Shown piece by piece: positions 28,190 to 36,467 of a stretch of DNA of 64,000 nucleotides (the first letter of the stretch is position 1; every line of letters begins with the position of its first letter). This DNA is from Alphaproteobacteria bacterium. GTDB lineage: Bacteria; Pseudomonadota; Alphaproteobacteria; Micropepsales; Micropepsaceae. The position numbers and the translations under genes were made by a program. Location of the stretch: the NCBI GenBank assembly GCA_017983635.1, contig JAGOBA010000005.1, positions 149,833-213,832 of the forward strand, in the 5' to 3' direction. The notes under the pieces are model-generated. The model searched no databases. It was not told where the DNA came from and worked only from the letters and a program-made list of their open reading frames with translations.

Positions 28190-29095
28190 GTGATCGATCT
28201 CAACGCACTCTCGATCTTTGCCCGCGTGGCCGAAATGCTCAGCTTCTCGCAAGCCGCGCGCGGTCTCGGCATGCCGATCTCGACCGTGTCGCGGAAAGTC
28301 GCCGACCTCGAGGACAAACTGGGCGTGCGGCTTTTGGAACGCTCGACGCGCCAACTGCGCCTGACGGAAATCGGCGCAGAAGTGCTGCGTGAGGCGCAGC
28401 GTACTGCAGAGGTTGGTGAGGCGGTGGGCGCCATTGTTTCCAACCGCCTCGCCGCGATCAAAGGCAGCCTCAGTCTCTCCGCGCCGCCGAGCATTGCCGA
28501 CAGCCTGCTCGCGCCCCTCCTGTCGCGCTTTCAGGCGGCCTACCCGGACGTGGCGGCGCGGGTCATGGTCACGGATCGGTTCGTCGATCACATCTCAGAA
28601 GGCATCGACGTGGCGCTTCGGGTCGGCGTTTTGAGAGACTCGGCGCTTGTGGCCAAGCCCTTGCTGACGTATCGCCACCAGATCGTTGCGAGCCCGGACT
28701 ACTTGGCGCGTGCAAAAGCGCCGAAGCATCCGAAGGACTTGCACGCCCACAGGCTGCTGACGTTCGGCCATGCCGCTTCCGGTCAACGTTGGGCGTTTCG
28801 GCGCGGCGACGAGACCACAACAGCCACAATCCAGCCTGTTCTCGCCATGAACGACTACGCAGGCCTTGCCGCAGCGCTTGCCGCCGGTGGCGGGATCGGC
28901 GAACTGCCGCCGATTGTGAGGCCCGATCTGCTCGCGTCGGGAAAGCTTGTCGAAGTGATGCCCGGCTGGCGGCTGAGAACCGAAACGCTCTCGATGGTCC
29001 ATCTGAGCGCGCGTCACATCGCACGCCCCTTGCGCGCCTTCATGGACTTCGCCGCCCAGCACGCACCGGTGCTTTTTCCCAGCTTGCCCAAGTGA
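28190..29095 (+). CDS. LysR family transcriptional regulator
   Basis: A 301-residue regulator starting at GTG. The N-terminal winged helix is FARVAEMLSFSQAARGLGMP then TVSRKVADLEDKLGVRLLER; the effector-binding domain starts near LSLSAPPSIADSLLAPLL. Family length is normal. It faces the NTF2/MBL operon across 124 bases containing dyads. The inducer is unknown. Confidence 0.93.
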   Translation: MIDLNALSIFARVAEMLSFSQAARGLGMPISTVSRKVADLEDKLGVRLLERSTRQLRLTEIGAEVLREAQRTAEVGEAVGAIVSNRLAAIKGSLSLSAPPSIADSLLAPLLSRFQAAYPDVAARVMVTDRFVDHISEGIDVALRVGVLRDSALVAKPLLTYRHQIVASPDYLARAKAPKHPKDLHAHRLLTFGHAASGQRWAFRRGDETTTATIQPVLAMNDYAGLAAALAAGGGIGELPPIVRPDLLASGKLVEVMPGWRLRTETLSMVHLSARHIARPLRAFMDFAAQHAPVLFPSLPK

Positions 29096-29128
29096 CAGCG
29101 CCTTGTCCGCTTTCCGCACATTGGTCAT

Positions 29129-29247
29129 TCGGTCGAGACGAGAATCCAAGGCATCGACACGCTCGACTATATCTACAACATCAGCGACCATTGGCAGCAC
29201 ATTGTGGCCGCAAGCTTCACCGAAGAACAACGTCATTACGACAACTC
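29129..29247 (+). pseudogene. Possible remnant of a pRiA4b ORF-3-like protein
   Basis: The frame reads ETRIQGIDTLDYIYNISDHW followed by QHIV. This resembles the Y-x-Y-D-F-G-D-x-W-x-H motif of the plasmid pRiA4b ORF-3 family. No start or flanking domain remains. Weak, given its length. Confidence 0.3.
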
Positions 29248-29481
29248 ATGCCAAAATTCGAAACCAAAGCGCTTGATGCGAAAACCTGGCCGGCCTTCGC
29301 GCGCCTGGTCGAGGCGAACAACGGTGTGTGGGGCGGGCGTTGGTGCATGTGGTACCACGCGAAGGACAAAAGCGCCGACACCCCCGCGCTCCGACGCAAG
29401 GCGAAGGAGTGCCTCGTGCGCGAAGGACGCGCACACGCCTCTTTCGTTTTTGACGGCAAGGACTGCGTCGGCTGGTGCCAG
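29248..29481 (+). pseudogene. Truncated GNAT-type N-acetyltransferase gene
   Basis: From ATG 29248 the frame encodes MPKFETKALDAKTWPAFARL, then NNGVWGGRWCMWYH, then KECLVREGRAHASFVFDG and CVGWCQ, the conserved N-terminal half of a GNAT family found in many proteobacteria. After GWCQ the sequence changes abruptly to a GC-rich hairpin (29492-29529), so the acetyl-CoA binding half is missing. Confidence 0.7.
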
Positions 29482-29491
29482 TCAGCCACGG

Positions 29492-29529
29492 GAGGGCGGG
29501 CAAGTTGCTTCCGCAACTTGAGCGCCCTC
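29492..29529. repeat. GC-rich palindromic hairpin at the GNAT break point
   Basis: GAGGGCGGGCAAGTTGC and GCAACTTGAGCGCCCTC pair at 15 of 17 positions around a TTCC loop. No T-run follows on either strand. It could be a small mobile palindrome or a bidirectional RNA hairpin. Confidence 0.6.
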
Positions 29530-29557
29530 TTCGCCGAGACGGGCTTTTGGGGCGGCG

Positions 29558-29994
29558 TCAGATCAGCCCGACGCCCAGCCTCTTCAACCGGACGAAGTAG
29601 AGCGCGAAGACGGCCACGAAAACGGCGTCGCCGGCAATGACGACAAGCGCGAAATCGGACGTCCAGCCCGCGCGGTACATGACAAGCAGATTCAGCGCAA
29701 ACAGCAGCTTGCCAAGGCCGCCCATCGCGACGACGCCGGTGTGGCGCACGAGGTCGCGCGCGACCAGAGAAAGCCGAAGCCATAGAGGAACGCCGTGCCC
29801 CAGGCGCCGCGATAGACGGCGACCATCACGGGATCGGCAAGTTCTCGCCCGAACTCGCGCGCGAACATGCCGGCGGGGTCGGCGAGGCCGGGTAATGCGC
29901 CGGCGAAATTCCACAGCGCCGCGATCACGAAGACCGCGCGGAAGAAGACGGTCTCCCCTGGCGTCATCCCGGCGCGCGCTTGCGCTGTGGTCAT
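29558..29994 (-). pseudogene. Frameshifted small membrane protein gene
   Basis: Start ATG 29994 (MTTAQARAGMTPGETVFFRA) leads through two hydrophobic segments to YGFGFLW near 29770; continuation then requires the next frame (VARDLVRHTGVVAMGGLGKL, then LLFALNLLVMYRAGW, ending FVRLKRLGVGLI). Adding one G in CTCTGGTCGCG joins the halves into a four-TM protein of about 146 residues. Either a recent one-base deletion or a sequencing error in a G run. It diverges from a TetR gene. The family is not recognised. Confidence 0.7.
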
Positions 29995-30013
29995 CGGTGG
30001 CCTCCGTCACAAT

Positions 30014-30035
30014 AATATATAACGCGTTATATTTT
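30014..30035. promoter_or_regulatory. TetR-type palindromic operator
   Basis: ATATAACGCGTTATAT (30017-30032) is a perfect 16-base palindrome that extends to 22 bases with one mismatched pair. It sits midway between the frameshifted membrane gene and the TetR gene, where an autoregulating TetR protein would bind. Confidence 0.7.
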
Positions 30036-30085
30036 ATTTATCACGCTTGTCAAGACACGGGTCTTCGCGCCAAACGTGAGGAACG

Positions 30086-30751
30086 ATGCCCCCACGCCCC
30101 TCCCCTCACCGCCCGCTCGCCGCCCGCCCCTCCGACAAATCCGCCCGAAAGGCGCGCGGCCGTCCGGCCCGGTCGAAGGCGCAGATCGACGATACGCGCG
30201 CGGCGATCGCCCAAAGCGCCATGAAGCTCTTCCGCGAAGAAGGCTACGAGGCCGTGTCGATGCGCAGGCTCGCGCAGGAGGCGGGGTGCACGGTGATGAC
30301 GCTCTACAAGTACTTCGACGGCAAGATCGACGTGCTGCGTTATCTCTGGGGGCAGGTGTTCGGCGAGATGTTCGACGCGCTTGACCTCCTTGCCGCGCGC
30401 GAGCGCAACGCGGAGCGGCGTCTCGACGCGATCGCGCTCGGCTATGTCGAATTCTGGTTGGCGCGGCGCGACCGCTATTTCATGGTCTTCATGTCGAGCG
30501 GCGTCACGCAATCGGACGTCAGCGTGTTCGTCGCCGACGACCCGGTTCTGCCGCGGTTCGCCCTCTTGCGCGACAGTCTAGCGACGGCGCTCGGCGCGCG
30601 CGCGGGCGGCGCGGAGATCACACTGAAGCTCGACCTGCTGCTGTGCGCGCTGAACGGCATCGCGCACAATCTGATCACGATCAGCGCCTATCCGTGGTCC
30701 GCGCCGAAGAAGCTTGTCCGCGCGGCGGTCGGCGCGATCCTCAAAGCGTAG
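30086..30751 (+). CDS. TetR family transcriptional regulator
   Basis: A 221-residue repressor. After a basic, proline-rich leader, the helix-turn-helix runs AIAQSAMKLFREEGYEAVSM then RRLAQEAGCTVMTLYKYFDG. The C-terminal ligand domain has FWLARRDRYFMVFMSSGVTQ. The target is probably the divergent membrane-protein gene, now frameshifted. The ligand is unknown. Confidence 0.92.
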   Translation: MPPRPSPHRPLAARPSDKSARKARGRPARSKAQIDDTRAAIAQSAMKLFREEGYEAVSMRRLAQEAGCTVMTLYKYFDGKIDVLRYLWGQVFGEMFDALDLLAARERNAERRLDAIALGYVEFWLARRDRYFMVFMSSGVTQSDVSVFVADDPVLPRFALLRDSLATALGARAGGAEITLKLDLLLCALNGIAHNLITISAYPWSAPKKLVRAAVGAILKA

Positions 30752-30841
30752 CCCCTAGCACGCCATCTGCAAGCGCCGGTAGCTCACGGCCTCGACGGAC
30801 CGTCATCCGCAGATGAGCTGGGTGACAGCACGCCTGCCGGA

Positions 30842-31249
30842 TCAACCGTCAATGCCGGGCCGGCCTTCCGGTGAAAGTACCGCTGAGTCGAAGATGATAT
30901 GCTCCTCGACCGCCATACCATCGACGATCCGAAAGCGATCGACCCCTAAGAACTTACGCTGTTTCCCATGGATGACGCTGGATGTCTCCCACGCGATGTA
31001 GAGCATGTCGCCGTTGCCCGCGCAGTCGAGCGGTGTGACCGTCATGCCGGGGAACGTGGCGAGCATCCCGTCCATGTAGCCGATGTATTCGGCCCCCGTT
31101 ATCGACGGTTGACCGGTGAAGTGGATCTTGGCGTCGGCGCGGATGATCTCTGCCACGCGCTGACCGGAGGGAGCATTCCAGAAGGATTTGAAGCGCTCGT
31201 AGAAGTCCCGGTGCTCGGGGGTGAGGGACGTCTTGGCTCCGTTCGGCAT
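30842..31249 (-). CDS. SnoaL-like / NTF2-fold protein
   Basis: A 135-residue cyclase-like protein: HRDFYERFKSFWNAPSGQRV, AKIHFTGQPSITGAEYIGYM, WETSSVIHGKQRKFLGVDRF. This is the SnoaL/ester-cyclase pattern, though activity cannot be inferred. AGGAG lies 7 bases upstream of the ATG. It diverges from a MarR gene across a region with two dyads, so MarR repression is likely. Confidence 0.85.
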   Translation of the reverse strand: MPNGAKTSLTPEHRDFYERFKSFWNAPSGQRVAEIIRADAKIHFTGQPSITGAEYIGYMDGMLATFPGMTVTPLDCAGNGDMLYIAWETSSVIHGKQRKFLGVDRFRIVDGMAVEEHIIFDSAVLSPEGRPGIDG

Positions 31250-31286
31250 CGTGCGCTCCTGCTGTTCTCAGTTCCGTTGCTTGCAT

Positions 31287-31337
31287 TATGTGCGCTACGC
31301 ACATACTGTCAAGTTGAAAAACGTGCACGCCGCACGT
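31287..31337. promoter_or_regulatory. Paired dyads between SnoaL-like and MarR genes
   Basis: TATGTGCG-CTA-CGCACATA (31287-31305) is a perfect dyad, and ACGTGC-N5-GCACGT (31321-31337) a second related one. Both sit in the divergent promoter region and suit a MarR dimer. Confidence 0.6.
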
Positions 31338-31350
31338 ATCCTGTCGCGAG

Positions 31351-31863
31351 ATGACAAACCGTACGGCCAATCTGCTCGGCGTTGTGGGGCTTGCCGTCGC
31401 CGATCGGATCGAGGCGGCGGCGCGCGACATCCTCAGCCATGCCGGTGAAACGCCCGCGGCGCTCGTCGTCATCGGTTACGGCACGGGCCCGTCTAACGAT
31501 CAAATGCGCCGCGTTCTGGGCCTGTCCCACCCGGGAACAGTGCGCCTCATCGACCGGCTCGTCGCCGACGGACTCGTTGAGCGTCGCGACGCGCGCGACA
31601 AGCGGGCGATCGCGCTCTACCTCACCAAGCGCGGCAAGGCGCTCCGCGAAGAACTCCTCAAGGAACGCCTGGTCAGCATCCGCCAGCTCTTGACGCCGCT
31701 GACAAGCGCCGAGCAAGAGACATTCGCCGCCCTCCTGCACAAAATGCTGTCTTCGATGGACACGACAGACATGGAACGCTGCACGCTCTGCCGCATGTGC
31801 GATAACCGCGTCTGCACCAACTGCCCCATTCCGGCCAACTTCACGGCGACACCCAGCGTATAG
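31351..31863 (+). CDS. MarR family regulator with C-terminal cysteine cluster
   Basis: A 170-residue protein. The winged helix covers about 35-105 (DQMRRVLGLSHPGTVRLIDR then LVADGLVERRDARDKRA). The C-terminus carries CTLCRMCDNRVCTNCP, five cysteines in a C-x2-C-x2-C-x4-C-x2-C spacing that could bind a metal or sense oxidants. It probably autoregulates through the dyads at 31287-31337, and the thioesterase gene starts 4 bases after it. Confidence 0.9.
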   Translation: MTNRTANLLGVVGLAVADRIEAAARDILSHAGETPAALVVIGYGTGPSNDQMRRVLGLSHPGTVRLIDRLVADGLVERRDARDKRAIALYLTKRGKALREELLKERLVSIRQLLTPLTSAEQETFAALLHKMLSSMDTTDMERCTLCRMCDNRVCTNCPIPANFTATPSV

Positions 31864-31867
31864 AACC

Positions 31868-32254
31868 ATGCGTCAATTCGAGCAAAGCTTCACCGCCCAG
31901 AGCGCCGACATCGACGAACTGGGCCACGTCAACAACGCGGTCTGGGTGCGTTGGGTCCAAGACCTTGCCACCGCGCATTGGGCGGCGGCCGCGGCGCCAG
32001 CGCAAATCGCCGCCTATATCTGGGTCGTCGTCCGCCACGAGATCGACTACCTCGGTAATTTGCAAGAAGGCGAAAGCACAACCGGCCGCACCTGGGTCGC
32101 AAATGAAGCCGTCGGCGCAAAGTTCGACCGCTACGCCGAGTTCTCGAAAGCCGGCCGCACCATCGTCCGCGCCCAAACAACCTGGGCCATCCTCGACCGT
32201 GCAAGCACAAGACCCATCGGTGTTCCGAAGGACGTGGTCGAACGGTTCGCTTAA
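31868..32254 (+). CDS. Acyl-CoA thioesterase, hotdog fold (4HBT family)
   Basis: A 128-residue single hotdog domain with the family signature DIDELGHVNNAVWVRWVQDL, where Asp or its neighbours act in thioester hydrolysis, then VVRHEIDYLGNLQEGE and a C-terminal strand FSKAGRTIVRAQTTWAILD. It follows the MarR gene by 4 bases, so probably one transcript. Confidence 0.9.
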   Translation: MRQFEQSFTAQSADIDELGHVNNAVWVRWVQDLATAHWAAAAAPAQIAAYIWVVVRHEIDYLGNLQEGESTTGRTWVANEAVGAKFDRYAEFSKAGRTIVRAQTTWAILDRASTRPIGVPKDVVERFA

Positions 32255-32260
32255 ACGACC

Positions 32261-33775
32261 CTACCGCCACAACGACTGGCTGGTCATCTTTCCTGTACCG
32301 GCATCCACCAGCACCACCAGCGGCTCGCTCACCTTGTCCGGAATCGGCGGTCGCGTACCCACAAAAGCGAGCACGTCCTGCCCCGGCAGAATCTGCTTCA
32401 GTTGGAACCGGTCGAGCCCGGTGTCGGTGCTCCAGAGCAGATTGCCCTGAAAATCCACGCGCGACACCACCAACGTACCGGCGAACCCCGCCGGCGACGT
32501 ATGAACCATCAAGGCACTATCCGGACTCGCAAGTTTCAACGGCGCCGACTTGTCGTCCATCCGCAAGAACGCCGCCTCCAGGAATTCGGCATCGCCAATC
32601 GTCGCGATCGCGCGGATACGGAATCGCGCGTCGGCGGTTGCGGTCTCAAGCGTTGCCTTGCTCAAGCGGCGCGACACCTTCACGTCATCAGCGCTCTCCA
32701 CCGGCCTGATCCATTTGCCGGGCTTGAACGCGCTTGAAAGCTCAGCCGGTGAATGCAGCCCGAGCCAAGCGCCAGGCGCGATGACGATACCCGCCGCCAG
32801 ATGGTCCGCCGGTTCGCGCCGTTCGAACCGTGCGTTGGAGGGCTTTGGTGCGACGCCGATCGCGGTCAATGTATCGGGATCGATGTCCACCGCGGCACTG
32901 CGATCGATGCGCATAACATGAAGCTTGCCCTCGATCAGGTCCATGCCGCGCGAATCTTCCCACCAACGCGCATCGAGGCCAGGGTTCGCCGCGCGAAGAT
33001 CGTTCGTCGTGACGAGCGTGAAGTCGCTCAAACGCAGGCCGTAGAGACCCGCCGCGTCGAACCACAGCGTGCGTCCGTCGCTGCCCATAGTGCGTGCCAG
33101 ACTGTAGGCGCCGGGCGAAAGCCCACGCGCGAACGGAACCAGCTGCGGCGTCGAACCATCGAGCGGCGTCACAAGAATGCTAAGGCTGGCGGTCCGATTG
33201 CCACCTCGCCCACTGATGTCCAACGGATAGGGGTCGGTCGTCTCGATCAGCGTGGCGACGCCGCCCGGCCGCGCCGGATCGCCGGAGTCGAAGCGCACGC
33301 TCTCGCGCAGCGGAACGCCGGTAACGGCCGTGACGGTCACAGCTCTCTGACCCAACCAAAACAGACCGCCGCCGATCAACGCAACGACGAGCACGCCAAG
33401 CGCAAACGTCTCTCGAACGTCACGGTATCTATGAACAAAGGCCGCAGCCTTGGCCTGACCTGACCGAGCGGCAGCCTTCGCCGGCGCCACGCCATCGCGC
33501 GGCTGCCGAAGCCGGATGTCGCCTCTTTGCGCGTCAATCTCCGCGGTGCAAGTGGGCGCACGCTGACGGATCACCTCATCGGCCACAAAGCGCAAAATGC
33601 TCGCGCGCTGGCCAACCGCCCAATCATGTGAGCGCTGCCAGTCCTCGAGCGAACCCATGCTCACGATCGTGACGACATCGCCGCCGCCGAACGCCCAATA
33701 GCCGTTGATCTTGCGAAACCCATCGCTGTACGCGACACGCCCCTCCCGGCCTTCCTCGATCGTGACGCTTTCCAA
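32261..33775 (-). CDS. Hypothetical single-pass membrane protein
   Basis: A 504-residue protein not recognised with certainty. A cytosolic N-terminal domain (1-120; SDGFRKINGYWAFGGGD) is followed by one TM helix (about 126-146: LGVLVVALIGGGLFWLG) and a large extracytoplasmic C-terminal domain with repeated beta-strand/turn units (SDGRTLWFDAAGLYGLRLSD; DPDTLTAIGVAP; VVSRVDFQGNLLWSTDTGLD) that look propeller-like. It converges with the thioesterase gene. Some parts recall the PA2928-type hypothetical family. Confidence 0.75.
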   Translation of the reverse strand: MESVTIEEGREGRVAYSDGFRKINGYWAFGGGDVVTIVSMGSLEDWQRSHDWAVGQRASILRFVADEVIRQRAPTCTAEIDAQRGDIRLRQPRDGVAPAKAAARSGQAKAAAFVHRYRDVRETFALGVLVVALIGGGLFWLGQRAVTVTAVTGVPLRESVRFDSGDPARPGGVATLIETTDPYPLDISGRGGNRTASLSILVTPLDGSTPQLVPFARGLSPGAYSLARTMGSDGRTLWFDAAGLYGLRLSDFTLVTTNDLRAANPGLDARWWEDSRGMDLIEGKLHVMRIDRSAAVDIDPDTLTAIGVAPKPSNARFERREPADHLAAGIVIAPGAWLGLHSPAELSSAFKPGKWIRPVESADDVKVSRRLSKATLETATADARFRIRAIATIGDAEFLEAAFLRMDDKSAPLKLASPDSALMVHTSPAGFAGTLVVSRVDFQGNLLWSTDTGLDRFQLKQILPGQDVLAFVGTRPPIPDKVSEPLVVLVDAGTGKMTSQSLWR

Positions 33776-33852
33776 TTGAATCCCCCGCTAGCCGGCGCGC
33801 TCGTCCCTATCACGGCCGTCACGAAGTAACCAAGGCGCACCGTTGATGTCCG

Positions 33853-34090
33853 TCAAATCATCGACGGGGCTTTCTTCAGTCGTACGGGGAGCGCTTTGAG
33901 ACCGAATAGGGGGCGCACTATCGACCACGGCTTGATCAACACTTCGTAGACTGCGAGCGAGCCCAGCAACGCCGCGCCGATCAGCAACGCCGCTTCGCTT
34001 GCGAGCGGCAAGCTCAGGGGAAAAAGCCACCACGCCGTGACGGGCGCTGACTGGTTCCTGAGCGAGGTGCGCTTGGCCGCCGGGTAAGAG
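33853..34090 (-). pseudogene. C-terminal remnant of an acyltransferase-3 family gene
   Basis: Between two stop codons the minus strand encodes NQSAPVTAWWLFPLSLPLAS, a hydrophobic stretch (LLIGAALLGSLAVYEVLI) and KPWSIVRPLFGLKALP, which resembles the last helix and tail of acyltransferase-3 proteins (xRPLFGLKP). No N-terminal part is present. It lies in a 380-base gap otherwise without genes. Confidence 0.55.
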
Positions 34091-34155
34091 AGACGCGATC
34101 ACTTTACAGCAGCGCGCGCCGGTGCTACCTAGTAGTACTGATCGAGTGCACCTCC

Positions 34156-34425
34156 GTGACCGCCAAAACCTCTATTTCCCTTACCGACGCGCAGGAAGCC
34201 TACGCGCGCGAACTCGTCGCGCGCGGCCGTTACCCAAGTCTCAGCGCCGTCCTGCAGCATGGGCTTGAACTGCTGCGTGCCGAGAAGGAGGCGGAGGATG
34301 CCGAGATTGCGGCCCTGCGGGCCCTGCTACAGGATCGACGGCGCGGCCCATTCATTGGCGTCAACGAGGGACGCAAGCGCACCGAACGCATGATCGCAGC
34401 CAGAAAGAAGGGCGATGCGGTATGA
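34156..34425 (+). CDS. parD: ParD-family antitoxin
   Basis: An 89-residue protein starting at GTG. The ribbon-helix-helix N-terminus (TSISLTDAQEAYARELVARG then YPSLSAVLQHGLELLR) binds DNA; the charged C-terminal tail wraps the toxin. It overlaps parE by 11 bases. Expected to repress its own promoter. Confidence 0.9.
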   Translation: MTAKTSISLTDAQEAYARELVARGRYPSLSAVLQHGLELLRAEKEAEDAEIAALRALLQDRRRGPFIGVNEGRKRTERMIAARKKGDAV

Positions 34426-34762
34426 CGTTAAACGGTCTACCGACACCGACCGTGATATCGCCGCGATTTTTGACTTCCTGACAAAGAGCTATCTGGAATT
34501 CGGCAACGACCGCCGGACCGCCCTCGAAGCTGCCGCCGCGCGCGTGAGGGAGATCGAAACCGCGATGCTGTCGTTGGGCAAAGCACCGCACCAAGGAACG
34601 CTGCGGCCAGAGCTGCTACCTGGCTTGCGCTCGGTGACAAAAGAACGCGCGATCTTCTACTTCGATGTCGACGACGACCGGAAGCTGGTGCGCGTTCTCG
34701 CGATATTCTTCGGCGGACAGGATCACCAGCGGCTGATGCTCAGGCGCCTGCTCGGCGCTTGA
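34415..34762 (+). CDS. parE: ParE-family toxin
   Basis: A 115-residue RelE/ParE-fold toxin: STDTDRDIAAIFDFLTKSYL, PHQGTLRPELLPGLRSVTKE, RAIFYFDVDDDRKLVRVLAI, FFGGQD. ParE toxins poison DNA gyrase; this assignment is by family. It overlaps parD. Confidence 0.9.
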   Translation: MRYDVKRSTDTDRDIAAIFDFLTKSYLEFGNDRRTALEAAAARVREIETAMLSLGKAPHQGTLRPELLPGLRSVTKERAIFYFDVDDDRKLVRVLAIFFGGQDHQRLMLRRLLGA

Positions 34763-34793
34763 AGCCTGCTCGCTGATGGTGACTACCCCCGCG

Positions 34794-35330
34794 TCAGTCT
34801 TGCCCCACGCACCCGTCGTCGATTCTGCAAATACCGGCTTCCGTCGCCGGCACAACGTTACCGTGCGCCGCCGCAAGGCGGCCCAGGAACAGTCCGAACG
34901 CAAGATCGTCCTCCGCCCCGAACGAGTGGCGCGCGATGCGGCCCTCGCGGTCAATGACGATCGTGGTGGGTGTGCCGCGCATACCGTAGGCCGCCATCGT
35001 TTTCGGGATCGGATGTCCCTCGCCCGGTTGATCGACGCCCACCGGAAACGTGATCTGATACTCGTGGAGAAACGCCTCGAGCGACACCGGCGTCATCGCC
35101 GCGTGATGCTCGAACACCGTGTGAAGGCCGAGCACAACAATATCACTGCCCTTCGCGATCTCGTGCAGTTTGCGCGCCTGCGGGATCGAATGCGCCACGC
35201 ATCCCGGGCACAACATCTGGAAGGCATGAACCACGACGATCTTGCCGCGCAACCCACCCAAGGTGATCGGCGCGCGCGCATTAAACCAGCGCGATACCTG
35301 AAGCTCAGGTGCGAGAGAACGATCGGTCAT
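34794..35330 (-). CDS. Thioredoxin-fold redoxin (TlpA/AhpC-TSA type)
   Basis: A 178-residue protein. VVVHAFQMLCPGCVAHSIPQ carries a CPGC redox centre, and MRGTPTTIVIDREGRI contains the cis-proline loop of thioredoxins. There is no signal peptide, so it probably acts in the cytosol as a disulfide reductase or peroxiredoxin-like protein. Start 35330 (MTDRSLAPELQ) has GGAG 7 bases upstream, favoured over a start 9 codons earlier. Confidence 0.85.
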   Translation of the reverse strand: MTDRSLAPELQVSRWFNARAPITLGGLRGKIVVVHAFQMLCPGCVAHSIPQARKLHEIAKGSDIVVLGLHTVFEHHAAMTPVSLEAFLHEYQITFPVGVDQPGEGHPIPKTMAAYGMRGTPTTIVIDREGRIARHSFGAEDDLAFGLFLGRLAAAHGNVVPATEAGICRIDDGCVGQD

Positions 35331-35402
35331 AAGGCGCTCCGCAGGAAGCCGCTTCAATTGCAGGCCGGAGAGCCGCCGTCAACGAGCCCCCAGACCAAGG
35401 AC

Positions 35403-36125
35403 TTACTGCTGCGGCTGCTCGACCTGGCACATCGTCCCCTGCCCGTAGGGGGCTGAGGCGTCGCAGTTGCTGATGATGCAGTATTCCATCGGCACGCTGC
35501 TCTCGTTGCGCACGAAGACGCGGTAGCTGGCTTGGCCGCCGTCTTCTTCGCTGAAGCGGTTCGGCATTTCGCAGTAGGTCTCAAACCGCCCCTCACGAAA
35601 GCGCAGCGACGTCTGCGAACACACTGCATCGTTGCGCAGCGGGTTGACGTAGCGCGCGACGGTGACCGTCACTTCCTGCCACACCGTCTCGGGCTGTGTC
35701 TGGCTGGCGTCGTAGGAGCTATTGTAGTTCGACGATTGGCCGCCGGAATAATCGTAGCCGAACTGCGGCTGGGCCCGCACCATCACATAGCCAGGGCCTT
35801 TCACCGTCGGCGACGGGGTCGACACGCCGGGATAGCTACCACCGCCCGTCGGGCTCGAGTAGCCGCCGCTGCCCGCGTTCGGATCGGCTGCCGTCGCTAC
35901 ATAGGCGATCAGGAACTCGTCCTCGGCGCCCGCATCAAGCTGTCGCGCGCGTTGTCCGCTGGAGAAGAACTGCTTGTCGCATTCCGCGCGCACCTGCGGC
36001 ATCGACACGACGCAGTTCGTGCATTGCCCGCTCTTTGGGAAGAACAGCCAAATGATTCCCATCGACACGATGATCGCGACAAGCACGACGATCAGGTATT
36101 CGATCAAACGTCTCGCCCAGCCCAT
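35403..36125 (-). CDS. Membrane-anchored Cys-rich protein (envelope operon gene 4)
   Basis: A 240-residue protein not recognised. One N-terminal TM helix (about 7-29: LIEYLIVVLVAIIVSMGIIW) is followed by CTNCVVS and a periplasmic domain with a Gly/Ser/Tyr-rich low-complexity linker (about 84-140) and a C-terminal domain with several Cys (YCEMP, EYCIISNCDAS, MCQVEQ). The CxxC near the membrane suggests disulfide or metal chemistry. Last gene of a four-gene operon (39439 to 35403) with SEL1-like and beta-helix partners. Confidence 0.78.
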   Translation of the reverse strand: MGWARRLIEYLIVVLVAIIVSMGIIWLFFPKSGQCTNCVVSMPQVRAECDKQFFSSGQRARQLDAGAEDEFLIAYVATAADPNAGSGGYSSPTGGGSYPGVSTPSPTVKGPGYVMVRAQPQFGYDYSGGQSSNYNSSYDASQTQPETVWQEVTVTVARYVNPLRNDAVCSQTSLRFREGRFETYCEMPNRFSEEDGGQASYRVFVRNESSVPMEYCIISNCDASAPYGQGTMCQVEQPQQ

Positions 36126-36152
36126 GCCGCCCTCAACTCTTCCAACCCAAGA

Positions 36153-36446
36153 TCATGACCGGGATTTCGGCGGCACGGCACCACGCGGCGCCACGTCGAA
36201 CGTCCTCGGCCCCGTTTCGTCCTTCGCCGGTTCCGCAGGCGCGGGCGCTGGCGCTGTTGCCGAAGGCTGCGCCGGCGAACTGGGCCAGCGAATCTTCGGC
36301 TTCTCCACGAAGAGATTGATCGCCGCAACGATGACGAGCGCGACCGCCGCGCCGATCAACAGCACGATCCACGTGCGGCTGTCCCCACGTTTGAAGCCGT
36401 CGTTCACCGATACCGGCGTCGTGAACAGCTTGTGATCCTGCGTCAT
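36153..36446 (-). CDS. Small single-pass membrane protein (envelope operon gene 3)
   Basis: A 97-residue protein: a cytosolic N-terminus of about 25 residues, one TM helix (TWIVLLIGAAVALVIVAAIN) and an Ala/Pro-rich periplasmic tail (PAQPSATAPAPAPAEPA) that could span cell wall. Unknown function; it lies 27 bases before the CxxC membrane protein gene. Confidence 0.75.
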   Translation of the reverse strand: MTQDHKLFTTPVSVNDGFKRGDSRTWIVLLIGAAVALVIVAAINLFVEKPKIRWPSSPAQPSATAPAPAPAEPAKDETGPRTFDVAPRGAVPPKSRS

Positions 36447-36467
36447 GGCTCCACTCGAACGGCATCG

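Noticed and set aside
33788..34102. 104-residue minus-strand open frame
   Set aside because: Its sequence looks random; the frame that matches acyltransferase-3 C-termini is a different one, reported as a remnant.
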